DNA from: Marinomonas vulgaris | GTDB lineage: Bacteria; Pseudomonadota; Gammaproteobacteria; Pseudomonadales; Marinomonadaceae | NCBI RefSeq assembly: GCF_018145875.1 | Contig: NZ_JAGSSV010000010.1 | Location: forward strand, 1-64,000 | Direction of reading: 5' to 3' | Length of the DNA stretch: 64,000 nt | Part shown: piece by piece, positions 43,789-52,477 of the stretch | How the letters are laid out: each line of letters starts with the position of its first letter | Position numbering within the stretch: position 1 is the first letter of the stretch | The notes under the pieces: generated by a model | Databases searched by the model: none | The model's input: only the letters and a program-made list of their open reading frames with translations | Told to the model about the DNA's origin: nothing | Position numbers and translations under genes: made by a program

Positions 43789-43812
43789 AGCCCAGTTTTG
43801 CTGGGCTTTTTT
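43789..43812 (+). terminator. Orphan intrinsic terminator
   Basis: AGCCCAG-TTTTG-CTGGGCT followed by six T residues. No rightward coding gene precedes it: the nearest upstream gene runs leftward and begins at 43555. It would end an unannotated rightward transcript. Confidence 0.75.
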
Positions 43813-43823
43813 ATGTCTATTGG

Positions 43824-43851
43824 TTGACGATTAATATTCCGTCCCTATAAT
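43824..43851 (+). promoter_or_regulatory. Sigma-70 promoter of tRNA-Arg
   Basis: TTGACG, a 16-nt spacer, and a perfect TATAAT, followed by a GC-rich stretch (AGCCCACC) as in stringently controlled stable-RNA promoters. The mature tRNA begins 30 nt downstream. Confidence 0.8.
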
Positions 43852-43880
43852 AGCCCACCACATGAAATGTAATGAGCTCA

Positions 43881-43957
43881 GTTCCGTTAGCTCAGTTGGA
43901 TAGAGCAACCGCCTTCTAAGCGGTAGGTCACTGGTTCGAATCCAGTACGGAGCACCA
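43881..43957 (+). tRNA. tRNA-Arg (anticodon TCT)
   Basis: 77 nt including an encoded CCA. Acceptor GTTCCGT pairs with ACGGAGC (one G-T pair). The D-arm holds AGCTCAGTTGGATAGAG. The anticodon stem ACCGC/GCGGT encloses loop CTTCTAA with anticodon TCT (43915-43917). The T-arm is ACTGG-TTCGAAT-CCAGT. It reads AGA and AGG codons. Confidence 0.97.
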
Positions 43958-44075
43958 TTTCAGTCCATTACTTTAATTAAACTGTTATTTAGGTTTTGTT
44001 GGCTTTTTTTACATGAATATCTTACTCACTGTGAGATAACCAACAAATTTAAGCAAGTTCCCGAGAGGAAGTTTT

Positions 44076-45401
44076 ATGCAAGTTTCTGTAGAGACAACGT
44101 CTTCAATTGAGCGCGTTCTTACCATCAGTATCCCAGCTGCTCGTGTTGACGAAAAAGTAAATTCTGAAGTGGCAAAAACAGCGAAAAAAGCACAAATCGA
44201 CGGCTTCCGTAAAGGCAAAGTGCCAGTTAGCGTGATCAAAAAACGTTACGGTCAAGGCATTCGTTTAGATACGGTCGAGCAAATGATGCGTGATGCGTAT
44301 GTTGAAGCGATCCAGCAAGAGTCTATTCAGCCTGCTGGCATGCCATCTATTGAGCCAAAAAACATCACTGAAGGTGCAGACCTTGAGTTCGTTGTAAAAG
44401 TTGAAGTTTACCCAGAAGTGACTCTAGCCGACAACTCAGCGATCAAAGTTGAACGCGTATTGTCTGAAGTAACCGATGCTGATGTTGATACAATGTTGGA
44501 AACGTTACGTAAGCAGAATGCAGAGTGGACAGCGGTAGAGCGCGAATCTGCAGATGGCGACCAAGTTACTATCGATTTTGTTGGTTACCTTGGCGACGAA
44601 GCCTTTGAAGGCGGCGCAGCAGAAGGTCATAAACTGGTTCTTGGTTCTAACACCATGATCCCAGGTTTTGAAACTGGCATCGTTGGCGCTAAAGCAGGTG
44701 AAGAACGCACTATTACGGTTACTTTCCCAGAAGACTACCAAGCAGAAAATTTGAAAGGCAAAGAAGCGACTTTCAAAATCACTGTGTCTGAAGTCGCTGA
44801 GCAAATTCTTCCTGAACTGAACGATGCTTTCGTTGAAAAATTCGGTCTAGAAGAAGCAACTATCGATGCTCTTCGTGCTGAAGTACGTAAAAACATGGAT
44901 CGTGAATTGAACCAAGCGGTTAAATCTAAGCTGAAAAATGCTTTGTTTGAAGGTTTGTCTTCTATCAACGAAGTTGAAGTACCTGCTGCCCTTGCTGATC
45001 AAGAAGTTGATGCACTACGTAAACAAGCTGCTCAGCAGTTTGGTGGTGAAGGTTTTGATGCGTCTCAACTGCCTGCTGAATTGTTCCTAGAAGAAGCGAA
45101 AAAACGCGCTAAACTTGGCTTGTTGATTTCTGAAGTAATCAAGCAAAACGATATGAAAGTGGACGACGATCGTGTTCGTGCTTTCCTAGAAGACATGGCT
45201 CAAGCTTACCAAGAGCCTCAGCAAGTTGTTGACTTCTACTTGAAAAATAAAGAACAGCTAGCACAAGTTCAATCTGCTGTACTTGAAGAGCAAGTTGTTG
45301 ATAAACTGCTAGAATCAGCTCAAGTTACTGAAGTAACATTGGGTTATGAAGACGCTATCAAGCCAAATGCCCAAGCTGAAGAGGCTGGGGAAGAAGCATA
45401 A
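44076..45401 (+). CDS. tig: Trigger factor, ribosome-associated chaperone and prolyl isomerase
   Basis: 441 residues. The N-terminal ribosome-binding domain has the signature GFRKGKVPVSVIKKRYG (~46-62). A central FKBP-type PPIase domain follows (GDQVTIDFVGYLGDEAFEGG, ~155-240), then a helical C-terminal chaperone domain. GAGGA lies 7-9 nt before the ATG. It heads the conserved tig-clpP-clpX-lon run; a strong terminator separates it from clpP. Confidence 0.97.
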   Translation: MQVSVETTSSIERVLTISIPAARVDEKVNSEVAKTAKKAQIDGFRKGKVPVSVIKKRYGQGIRLDTVEQMMRDAYVEAIQQESIQPAGMPSIEPKNITEGADLEFVVKVEVYPEVTLADNSAIKVERVLSEVTDADVDTMLETLRKQNAEWTAVERESADGDQVTIDFVGYLGDEAFEGGAAEGHKLVLGSNTMIPGFETGIVGAKAGEERTITVTFPEDYQAENLKGKEATFKITVSEVAEQILPELNDAFVEKFGLEEATIDALRAEVRKNMDRELNQAVKSKLKNALFEGLSSINEVEVPAALADQEVDALRKQAAQQFGGEGFDASQLPAELFLEEAKKRAKLGLLISEVIKQNDMKVDDDRVRAFLEDMAQAYQEPQQVVDFYLKNKEQLAQVQSAVLEEQVVDKLLESAQVTEVTLGYEDAIKPNAQAEEAGEEA

Positions 45402-45425
45402 GACGAGTCTTATCTCTTTAATAAG

Positions 45426-45456
45426 GTCGACATAGCTTTGCTATGTCGACTTTTTT
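45426..45456 (+). terminator. Intrinsic terminator after tig
   Basis: GTCGACATAGC (45426-45436) and GCTATGTCGAC (45440-45450) form a perfect 11-bp stem with a TTT loop, followed by six T residues. It lies 18 nt before the clpP start. Confidence 0.88.
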
Positions 45457-45473
45457 GTTTTAAGGAATGCGAT

Positions 45474-46106
45474 ATGAATTTAATGAACCCTACTACCGGT
45501 CCAGTTGCTATCACGAGTAACGGTCTTGTCCCAATGGTTATTGAGCAGACAGCTCGTGGTGAAAGGTCATTTGATATTTACTCGCGCTTGCTCAAGGAGC
45601 GAGTGATCTTTTTAGTTGGTCAGGTTGAAGATCACATGGCTAACCTGGTTGTGGCTCAGTTGCTGTTTTTAGAGTCAGAAAACCCAGATAAAGATATCCA
45701 CCTGTACATTAATTCTCCAGGTGGCTCTGTTACTGCTGGTATGTCTATTTATGACACCATGCAGTTTATTAAGCCGGATGTAAGTACCATGTGTATTGGC
45801 CAAGCGGCGAGCATGGGAGCTTTGTTATTAACGGCGGGTGCTGACGGTAAGCGTTTCTGTTTGCCTAACTCTCGAGTGATGATTCACCAACCATTAGGTG
45901 GTTATCAAGGGCAGGCGTCAGATATTGAGATCCACACACGTGAGATCTTAAGTATTAAACATAAGCTTAATGAAATTATTTCTTTTCACACTGGTAAGCC
46001 TATTGAGCAAGTGGCCATTGATACGGATCGTGATAACTTCATGAATCCTGAAACCGCAAAAGAATACGGTTTGATCGATGAGATTTTGTTGAAAAGAACC
46101 GTTTAA
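45474..46106 (+). CDS. clpP: ATP-dependent Clp protease proteolytic subunit
   Basis: 210 residues from the ATG at 45474 (AAGGA 8 nt upstream). It is the barrel-shaped serine peptidase that degrades substrates delivered by ClpX or ClpA. The catalytic serine lies in [10 protein letters not shown] and the histidine in MIHQPLGG; the catalytic aspartate is expected in the following helix region (TDRDNFM). The segment before [21 protein letters not shown] is a short propeptide. Its stop is 14 nt before clpX. Confidence 0.97.
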   Translation: MNLMNPTTGPVAITSNGLVPMVIEQTARGERSFDIYSRLLKERVIFLVGQVEDHMANLVVAQLLFLESENPDKDIHLYINSPGGSVTAGMSIYDTMQFIKPDVSTMCIGQAASMGALLLTAGADGKRFCLPNSRVMIHQPLGGYQGQASDIEIHTREILSIKHKLNEIISFHTGKPIEQVAIDTDRDNFMNPETAKEYGLIDEILLKRTV

Positions 46107-46120
46107 AAAAGGGTGAATAG

Positions 46121-47401
46121 ATGTCGGATGATAAGTTTAGCCGTGGCGATAATTCTGATCGGCTATTGTATTGCTCTTTTTGTGGAAAGAGCCAAGACGA
46201 AGTAAAAAAACTGATTGCAGGGCCTTCTGTTTATATCTGTAACGAATGTGTTGACTTATGCAATAACATTATTACGCAAGAGTTGTCGCAAATTACCGAA
46301 GAAGGCGATGCCTCTGACGAGTTGCCAACTCCAGCTAAGTTGAGTGCAGCACTGGATGACTATGTCATTGGTCAAGATCGAGCCAAACGTGTTCTTGCGG
46401 TTGCTGTTTATAATCACTACAAGCGTTTGCGTCATCAAGGTAAAACCGACACTACGATTGAACTGGGCAAAAGTAACATCTTGCTGATTGGTCCAACTGG
46501 TAGCGGCAAAACCTTGCTTGCACAAACCTTGGCTCGTGTACTAGATGTGCCTTTTACCATTGCTGATGCGACCACATTGACGGAAGCCGGTTATGTGGGT
46601 GAAGACGTTGAAAACATCATTCAAAAATTATTGCAGAATTGCGATTATGATGTAGACAAAGCTCAGCGTGGTATCGTTTACATTGACGAAATCGATAAGA
46701 TTTCTAGAAAGTCAGATAATCCATCAATTACTCGTGATGTGTCTGGTGAAGGTGTTCAACAAGCCTTGCTTAAATTGATTGAAGGTACGGTTGCTTCTGT
46801 TCCACCTCAAGGCGGTCGTAAGCATCCTCAGCAAGAGTTTTTGCAAGTAGACACTTCAAATATACTATTTATCTGTGGTGGTGCATTCGCGGGTCTTGAG
46901 CGAGTGATCAGTGATAGAACAGAAAAAAGCAGTATTGGTTTCTCTGCAATGGTGAAAAGCAAAGATGAAGGTAAATCTTTTTCTGAAGCTGTGCACCGTG
47001 TTGAAACAGAAGATTTGGTTAAATTTGGTTTGATTCCAGAATTTGTCGGACGTTTGCCTGTTGTGGCGACACTGTCTGAGCTGGACGAAGAAGCCTTGAT
47101 GACCATCTTGAGCGAGCCTAAAAATGCACTCGTTAAACAATATCAGCATTTGTTTGAGTTAGAAGGGGTTGAGTTAGAGTTTACACCTGAATCTCTGAAA
47201 GAGGCTGCTAAACTTGCTCTTGAGCGTAAAACGGGTGCTCGTGGTTTACGTAGTATTTTGGAGTCCTCTTTACTTGATTGCATGTACGAATTACCAACGC
47301 GTAACGATGTAGTAAAAGTTGTTATGGATGGCAGTTCAATTCGTGGTGAGTCCAAACCACTTATGGTGCTTGAAAAAGAAGAGTCTGCGGAAAACGCTTA
47401 A
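46121..47401 (+). CDS. clpX: ClpX unfoldase, ATP-binding subunit of ClpXP
   Basis: 426 residues. The N-terminal zinc-binding domain has four cysteines (YCSFCGKS...[10 protein letters not shown]). The AAA+ domain has Walker A GPTGSGKT (~125), Walker [11 protein letters not shown] and the pore loop GYVGEDVE. An IGF-type loop that docks on ClpP is expected near SSIGFSAMV (~270). It unfolds tagged substrates and feeds them to ClpP. Two hairpins follow the gene. Confidence 0.97.
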   Translation: MSDDKFSRGDNSDRLLYCSFCGKSQDEVKKLIAGPSVYICNECVDLCNNIITQELSQITEEGDASDELPTPAKLSAALDDYVIGQDRAKRVLAVAVYNHYKRLRHQGKTDTTIELGKSNILLIGPTGSGKTLLAQTLARVLDVPFTIADATTLTEAGYVGEDVENIIQKLLQNCDYDVDKAQRGIVYIDEIDKISRKSDNPSITRDVSGEGVQQALLKLIEGTVASVPPQGGRKHPQQEFLQVDTSNILFICGGAFAGLERVISDRTEKSSIGFSAMVKSKDEGKSFSEAVHRVETEDLVKFGLIPEFVGRLPVVATLSELDEEALMTILSEPKNALVKQYQHLFELEGVELEFTPESLKEAAKLALERKTGARGLRSILESSLLDCMYELPTRNDVVKVVMDGSSIRGESKPLMVLEKEESAENA

Positions 47402-47470
47402 CTTTCTTCTTGCTGAGAAGAAAGTGAAAAGGCCGAGTTTAAGTTTAATCGCTTAAATTCGGCCTTTTTC
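47402..47470 (+). terminator. Two tandem hairpins after clpX, the second an intrinsic terminator
   Basis: First hairpin: CTTTCTTCT-TGCTG-AGAAGAAAG (47402-47424). Second: a 16-bp stem, one G-T pair, formed by 47428-47443 and 47452-47467, followed by T residues. They separate clpX from lon, which has its own promoter just downstream. Confidence 0.82.
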
Positions 47471-47479
47471 GTTGCTGAG

Positions 47480-47507
47480 CTTGTATTTTGTTGCTTCGCC
47501 CCTATCT
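47480..47507 (+). promoter_or_regulatory. Sigma-32 (heat-shock) type promoter of lon
   Basis: CTTGTA, a 13-nt spacer, then CCCCTATCT. This closely fits the RpoH pattern CTTGAA-N13/14-CCCCATNT and lies 66 nt before the lon start, as in E. coli where lon is heat-inducible. Confidence 0.72.
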
Positions 47508-47572
47508 CTTTCCTAACAATGCTTTAAATATAAAAGTGCGCTTATGTTTATGCGCCCGAATTGGAAAAAAAT

Positions 47573-49966
47573 ATGACAGATTCTTTGCTCCTTCCAATGT
47601 TGCCACTGCGTGATGTGGTTGTGTATCCCCATATGGTGCTGCCGTTGTTTGTTGGTCGTGCTAAATCCATCGCCGCTCTTGAGTCAGCAATGGAAAATGA
47701 TAAATACGTTTTTTTGGTCGCACAGCAAGACGCTTCTAAAGACGATCCAGCGTTAAAAGACCTTTACAATATAGGTACGACAGCCAAGGTCATGCAGTTG
47801 TTAAGGCTTCCTGATGGTACAGTAAAGGTATTGGTAGAAGGGCATAAGCGAGCTCGACTCGAGAAAATCGAGGAAGCGGATAATTTTTCTCTAGGGCGTA
47901 TTGTCGAGCTCGAGTTCCTAGAGGAAGACAAAGCCGGTCATGGGGTTATTCGCAATGCGTTGTTGAAGCAGCTAGATGAATATGTGGCCGGTAGCAAGCG
48001 TATTCCTGCTGAGGTGGTTGCCTCTTTAAAATCCATTGATGACTTGGCGAAATTGATCGACAACATCACAGGTCACATGAGTCTCAAGCTTGAAGATAAG
48101 CAAAAAGTCCTCGAAATTGATTCGCTAACGGGTCGTGGTGAATATTTGATCGGCTTGATGGAAGGTGAGTTGGATATTGCTCATCTTGAGAAAAACATCC
48201 GCAGCCGTGTTAAAAAGCAGATGGAAAAAAGTCAGCGCGAGTACTATTTGAATGAGCAAATGAAAGCCATTCAGAAAGAGCTGGGCGATATGGAAGACGG
48301 CAGTAACGAGCTAGATCAGCTTCAAGAAAAGATTGCTGAAGTTGGTATGTCTGACGAGGCAAAAGAAAAAGCAGAGGGCGAACTTAAAAAGCTACGCATG
48401 ATGTCGCCTATGTCGGCCGAAGCAGCTGTTGTTCGCGGCTACATTGATTGGCTGACGTCTTTGCCTTGGAAAAAACGCAGTAAAGTCCGTAACGACTTGG
48501 CGTACGCTGAAAAAGTCTTAAATCAAGACCACTACGGCCTTCAAGATGTGAAAGAACGTATTTTAGAATTCCTTGCTGTTCAGCAGCGCGTGAAAAAAGT
48601 CAAAGGGCCGGTTTTGTGTTTGGTTGGGCCACCGGGTGTTGGTAAAACCTCATTAGGGCAATCCATTGCCAAAGCGGTAAACCGCCAATATGTTCGTATG
48701 GCTCTAGGTGGTGTGCGCGATGAAGCAGAAATTCGTGGTCATCGTCGGACTTACATTGGTTCCATGCCTGGTAAATTGTTGCAAAAATTGGCCAAAGTGA
48801 AGGTGAAAAACCCACTCTTTTTGCTCGATGAAATAGACAAAATGGGTATGGATCAGCGTGGCGATCCAGCATCGGCGTTGTTGGAAGTGTTGGATCCTGA
48901 ACAAAATCATACGTTCAACGATCATTACCTTGAAGTCGATTTTGATTTGTCTGATGTGATGTTTATTTGTACATCAAACAGTATGAATATTCCCGGCCCA
49001 CTGTTGGATCGTATGGAAGTTATTCGTATTCCAGGCTACACAGAAGACGAAAAACTGAATATTGCCAAGCGTTATTTACTGCCTAAGCAAGTTAAGTTGG
49101 CGGGCTTGAAAGATAGCGAAATCAGTGTCACTGATGACGCTCTTATGGACGTTATCCGCTATTACACTAAAGAAGCAGGTGTGCGTGGCTTAGAGCGTGA
49201 ATTGAGTAAAATTTGTCGTCGAGTGGTGAAAAAACAAGCATTGAGCGCCAAAAAAGACGCCAAGGTGGTGGAGGTGTCTGCCGAAAATCTAGAAGATTTC
49301 TCGGGTGTGCATAAATTTAGTTATGGTAAAGCCGAGGAAAAGAACCAAATTGGTCAGGTAACTGGTTTGGCTTGGACGTCAGTGGGTGGTGAATTATTAA
49401 CCATAGAAGCGGCTGGTGTGGTTGGTAAAGGCCGTCATGTCAAAACGGGTTCGCTTGGTGATGTTATGCAAGAATCCATTCAAGCGGCACTCACGGTGGT
49501 AAGAAGCCGAGCCGTTGGTTTGGGTATCGATGAAGATTTCCATGAAAAAACCGACTTGCATTTGCATGTACCCGAAGGCGCGACACCCAAAGATGGTCCA
49601 AGTGCTGGCGTAGCGATGTGTACTGCTATCGTTTCTGTTCTAACTAAGGTGCCTGTTAAAGCGTCTGTGGCTATGACAGGGGAGATTACCTTACGCGGCG
49701 AGGTGTTACCTATTGGTGGGTTAAAAGAGAAGCTTCTGGCGGCTCACAGGGGGGGCATAAAAACAGTGATTATTCCTCATGAAAATGCTCGCGATTTAAA
49801 AGAGATACCAGACAATATCAAAGCTGATATTGAGGTTATTCCAGTAAGATGGATTGATGAAGTGCTGGATATTGCTCTAGAGTACATTCCTTCACCAAAA
49901 ACAGCAGAAACCTTGCCTGCGAGTGAAAAAACTGTTGATGAACAAGAAACTGTCAGTCATCATTAG
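47573..49966 (+). CDS. lon: Lon ATP-dependent protease
   Basis: 797 residues from the ATG at 47573 (GGAA ~8 nt upstream). The N-terminal substrate-binding domain (LPMLPLRDVVVYPHMVLPLFVGR), a coiled-coil region, and an AAA+ module with GPPGVGKTS (~350) and LLDEIDKM are followed by the protease domain. The catalytic Ser is in KDGPSAGVAM and the Lys in the stretch before VLPIGGLKEKLLAAHRGG. It degrades misfolded and short-lived regulatory proteins. Confidence 0.97.
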   Translation: MTDSLLLPMLPLRDVVVYPHMVLPLFVGRAKSIAALESAMENDKYVFLVAQQDASKDDPALKDLYNIGTTAKVMQLLRLPDGTVKVLVEGHKRARLEKIEEADNFSLGRIVELEFLEEDKAGHGVIRNALLKQLDEYVAGSKRIPAEVVASLKSIDDLAKLIDNITGHMSLKLEDKQKVLEIDSLTGRGEYLIGLMEGELDIAHLEKNIRSRVKKQMEKSQREYYLNEQMKAIQKELGDMEDGSNELDQLQEKIAEVGMSDEAKEKAEGELKKLRMMSPMSAEAAVVRGYIDWLTSLPWKKRSKVRNDLAYAEKVLNQDHYGLQDVKERILEFLAVQQRVKKVKGPVLCLVGPPGVGKTSLGQSIAKAVNRQYVRMALGGVRDEAEIRGHRRTYIGSMPGKLLQKLAKVKVKNPLFLLDEIDKMGMDQRGDPASALLEVLDPEQNHTFNDHYLEVDFDLSDVMFICTSNSMNIPGPLLDRMEVIRIPGYTEDEKLNIAKRYLLPKQVKLAGLKDSEISVTDDALMDVIRYYTKEAGVRGLERELSKICRRVVKKQALSAKKDAKVVEVSAENLEDFSGVHKFSYGKAEEKNQIGQVTGLAWTSVGGELLTIEAAGVVGKGRHVKTGSLGDVMQESIQAALTVVRSRAVGLGIDEDFHEKTDLHLHVPEGATPKDGPSAGVAMCTAIVSVLTKVPVKASVAMTGEITLRGEVLPIGGLKEKLLAAHRGGIKTVIIPHENARDLKEIPDNIKADIEVIPVRWIDEVLDIALEYIPSPKTAETLPASEKTVDEQETVSHH

Positions 49967-49980
49967 GCAAATATTGTGTG

Positions 49981-50010
49981 TTGACAGGGAATAGGCTGGG
50001 CTTGTATAAC
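49981..50010 (+). promoter_or_regulatory. Candidate promoter of hupB
   Basis: A perfect TTGACA, an 18-nt spacer and TATAAC in the lon-hupB gap, 80 nt before the hupB start. Confidence 0.6.
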
Positions 50011-50090
50011 TTCTCGCTCGGCCTTGTTGGTAGGCATTTATTCTGTGCCGAAAATAGTAAGGAACCACGAAAATACTAAAGGGGTACAAC

Positions 50091-50363
50091 GTGAACAAAT
50101 CTGAATTGATTGATGCTATTGCAGCGACAGCTGATTTATCTAAGGCGTCTGCTAGTAATGCTTTAGACGCGACTTTAAAAGCAATTGAAGCAGCGTTAGC
50201 AAAAGGTGACCAGGTTACACTAGTTGGTTTTGGTACTTTTGCAGTTAAAGAACGTGCGGCACGTACAGGCCGTAACCCTCAAACTGGTGAGGAAATCCAA
50301 ATTAAAGCAGCGAAAGTTCCAGGATTTAAGGCCGGTAAAGGTCTTAAAGACGCTGTAAACTAA
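50091..50363 (+). CDS. hupB: DNA-binding protein HU-beta
   Basis: 90 residues from a GTG start at 50091 (AAGGGG 7 nt upstream). The sequence is a typical [39 protein letters not shown] (the DNA-binding arm with its conserved proline) and [15 protein letters not shown]. It is a small nucleoid protein that bends DNA. hupB after lon is standard in gammaproteobacteria. tRNA-Asp begins 8 nt downstream. Confidence 0.96.
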   Translation: MNKSELIDAIAATADLSKASASNALDATLKAIEAALAKGDQVTLVGFGTFAVKERAARTGRNPQTGEEIQIKAAKVPGFKAGKGLKDAVN

Positions 50364-50370
50364 TGTTTTA

Positions 50371-50447
50371 GGAGTGGTAGTTCAGTTGGTTAGAATACCT
50401 GCCTGTCACGCAGGGGGTCGCGGGTTCGAGTCCCGTCCATTCCGCCA
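50371..50447 (+). tRNA. tRNA-Asp (anticodon GTC)
   Basis: 77 nt including CCA. Acceptor GGAGTGG pairs with CCATTCC (one G-T pair). The D-arm is TAGTTCAGTTGGTTAGAA, and the anticodon stem CCTGC/GCAGG encloses loop CTGTCAC with anticodon GTC. The T-arm is GCGGG-TTCGAGT-CCCGT. It lies 7 nt after hupB and is probably co-transcribed with it. Confidence 0.96.
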
Positions 50448-50456
50448 TTAGACACA

Positions 50457-50489
50457 AAAGGTGTATTCCAAGCGGAATGCACCTTTTTT
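50457..50489 (+). terminator. Intrinsic terminator after tRNA-Asp
   Basis: AAAGGTGTATTCC (50457-50469) pairs with GGAATGCACCTTT (50474-50486) with one G-T pair and a 4-nt loop, then runs into T residues. Confidence 0.86.
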
Positions 50490-50523
50490 ATTTGTTATTT
50501 AATTCACTCATGTGGAGGCAGTA

Positions 50524-52347
50524 ATGCTCCAAGATATAAGAGATAAGTCACAAGGTATTGTGGTAAAGATCATAGTCGGTTTTATCGTTGTGACTTTTGC
50601 TCTATTTGGCGTAGACGCCTTGGTTCAAAGTTTCAGTTCATCGGATACCGTAGCTGAAGTAGATGGGGTCGAAATTAGCCGCACTCAAATGCTACAAGGC
50701 GCAGAAACACAACGTCGTCAGTTAATTTCGATGATGGGTGGTCAAATCAATCCTGCCTTGTTAGAAGACAACCTTCTTCAACGTCGTGCGTTGGATGAAC
50801 TGGTTCAGCGCATTGTTTTAGAGAATCAATCAGAGAAGTTAGGGCTTGGCGTATCGGATGATCAGGTGAACGCATATCTGCTGCAAGCGGAGCAATTTCA
50901 AACAGATGGCCAGTTTGATCAAAACAAATACCTAAACTTTATTAATTCCCTTGGTTTTACGCCTTTAGCTTTTCAACAACGTATTAAACAAGATGTATTA
51001 ATACAGCAACCACGTAATGCTATTGCTGGTTCTGAGTTCGTTTTACCTTATGAAGTGGAGGCAGTGTCTAAACTGCAGTCACAAGAAAGATCATTTGATT
51101 ATGTGTCTTTTTCATTGGCTGATGAAGCGGAAAACATCAGTGTGACAGACGATGAGCTCAAAGCCTATTATGATGCCAACAAAGACAGTTTTAAAACGCC
51201 TGAACAGGTAAAAGTTGACTATGTCTTGATTTCGTCAGAAGACTTTTACAACAAGGTGTCAGTAACAGACGAAGAGTTGCAACAAGCGTATCAGGCGTCC
51301 ATCTCTGATTTGGCGCAAGAAGAGCGCTCTGCCTCTCATATTTTGTTCGAAACGTCGGATCGCACCGATGCTGAAGCACAAAGCTTATTAGACGAAGTGC
51401 AAGCCAAACTCGATGCTGGCGAAAGTTTTGCCGAGCTTGCTGCACAATATTCTGATGATATTGGTTCCAAAGACGACGGCGGTAATCTAGGGTACGTTGA
51501 AGCTGGCATGATAGACACTGCTTTCGACGATGCGCTTTTTTCAATGGTAAAAGGCGATGTTCGATCTGTTAAAACGCAGTTTGGTTATCATTTGATTCAA
51601 CTGAACGACATCACATCGGCTGAGTTACCTAGTTTTGCGTCTTTAGAAGACGAGCTAAAACAGGGTTTAATGCAAGACAAAGCGCGAGATGCGTTGTTGA
51701 CGGCTCACGAAGACATTACAGATCTAGCTTATGCCAGCGACAAGCTAGACATCCTTGCTAAGGAATACGGTGTTGATGTAAAGCAGAGCGGTTATTTTGG
51801 TCGCGATGGTGGAATAGATGACGTAACTAGCAATGCGAGTGTTATCGCTGCTGCTTTCGATGTTGCTGTGCTTGAAGACAATCAAAACAGTGATTTGATT
51901 GAGCTGAGCGACGATCAAGTAGCAGTGATTCATTTGAATGATCACAAATTAGAAGCTGTACAGCCGTTTGAAGAAACACTGGAAGAAGTGACTTCTGTTG
52001 TGGTCCAGCAAAAAGCGTTGGCGTCCTTGAAGCTTAAAGCAGAACAAGCAAAAGACGATGCAACGACAATTTGGTCTTCAGTGAGCGATGCTCAGCGTGG
52101 CCAAGATGAAATGGCGTCTTTGGCTTTCACCATGGCGCACCCAGAAGGCGCACCGGTAGTTGATATTAAAAACTTATCTAATGGCGATTTGGCGTTGATT
52201 CGTTTGACTAGTGTAAGTATGGGCAATATCGAGGTTCCAGAAGATCAGCAAGCGGCTTACGAGCGTTATTTGAGTCAAACTCAAGCGACTTTGAGCACGC
52301 AAGGTCAAGAAGATTTCTTGACGAATTCGGCGGTTATCGAAAGATAA
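50524..52347 (+). CDS. ppiD: PpiD, membrane-anchored periplasmic chaperone
   Basis: 607 residues from the ATG at 50524 (GGAGG 6 nt upstream). One N-terminal membrane helix (IVVKIIVGFIVVTFALFGVDALV) is followed by a SurA/PpiD N-domain and a parvulin-type domain (~260-365: SASHILFETSD, AAQYSDDIGSKDDGGNLGYV, KTQFGYHLIQL). It helps proteins emerging from the Sec translocon to fold. It follows hupB in many gammaproteobacteria. A strong terminator follows. Confidence 0.93.
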   Translation: MLQDIRDKSQGIVVKIIVGFIVVTFALFGVDALVQSFSSSDTVAEVDGVEISRTQMLQGAETQRRQLISMMGGQINPALLEDNLLQRRALDELVQRIVLENQSEKLGLGVSDDQVNAYLLQAEQFQTDGQFDQNKYLNFINSLGFTPLAFQQRIKQDVLIQQPRNAIAGSEFVLPYEVEAVSKLQSQERSFDYVSFSLADEAENISVTDDELKAYYDANKDSFKTPEQVKVDYVLISSEDFYNKVSVTDEELQQAYQASISDLAQEERSASHILFETSDRTDAEAQSLLDEVQAKLDAGESFAELAAQYSDDIGSKDDGGNLGYVEAGMIDTAFDDALFSMVKGDVRSVKTQFGYHLIQLNDITSAELPSFASLEDELKQGLMQDKARDALLTAHEDITDLAYASDKLDILAKEYGVDVKQSGYFGRDGGIDDVTSNASVIAAAFDVAVLEDNQNSDLIELSDDQVAVIHLNDHKLEAVQPFEETLEEVTSVVVQQKALASLKLKAEQAKDDATTIWSSVSDAQRGQDEMASLAFTMAHPEGAPVVDIKNLSNGDLALIRLTSVSMGNIEVPEDQQAAYERYLSQTQATLSTQGQEDFLTNSAVIER

Positions 52348-52402
52348 AAAGTTACGCTACTGGTCTAGTAAAGTAAAACGAGCGTCGTACATTGATCTCA
52401 AT

Positions 52403-52440
52403 AAAAAGCCACTTCACTGACAATGTGAAGTGGCTTTTTT
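52403..52440. terminator. Bidirectional terminator between ppiD and the Dyp peroxidase
   Basis: AAAAAGCCACTTCAC (52403-52417) and GTGAAGTGGCTTTTT (52425-52439) form a perfect 15-bp stem with a 7-nt loop, T-rich on both strands. It can serve both convergent genes. Confidence 0.88.
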
Positions 52441-52477
52441 TGTTTGATTGGAAGCTGTTGAGGGTGTTTTGCTTGTT

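Larger units (their letters stand above)
43556..43880. other. 325-bp region upstream of tRNA-Arg with orphan hairpins
   Basis: It contains a 10-bp inverted repeat (CACATTGCAC/GTGCAATGTG, 43629-43655) overlapping a second one (TTTGTGC/GCACAAA, 43623-43641). It also contains ATAGTGAATATTTACTAT (43741-43758), an intrinsic terminator with no gene ahead of it (43789-43812), and the tRNA promoter. A small RNA ending at the terminator is possible. Confidence 0.5.
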
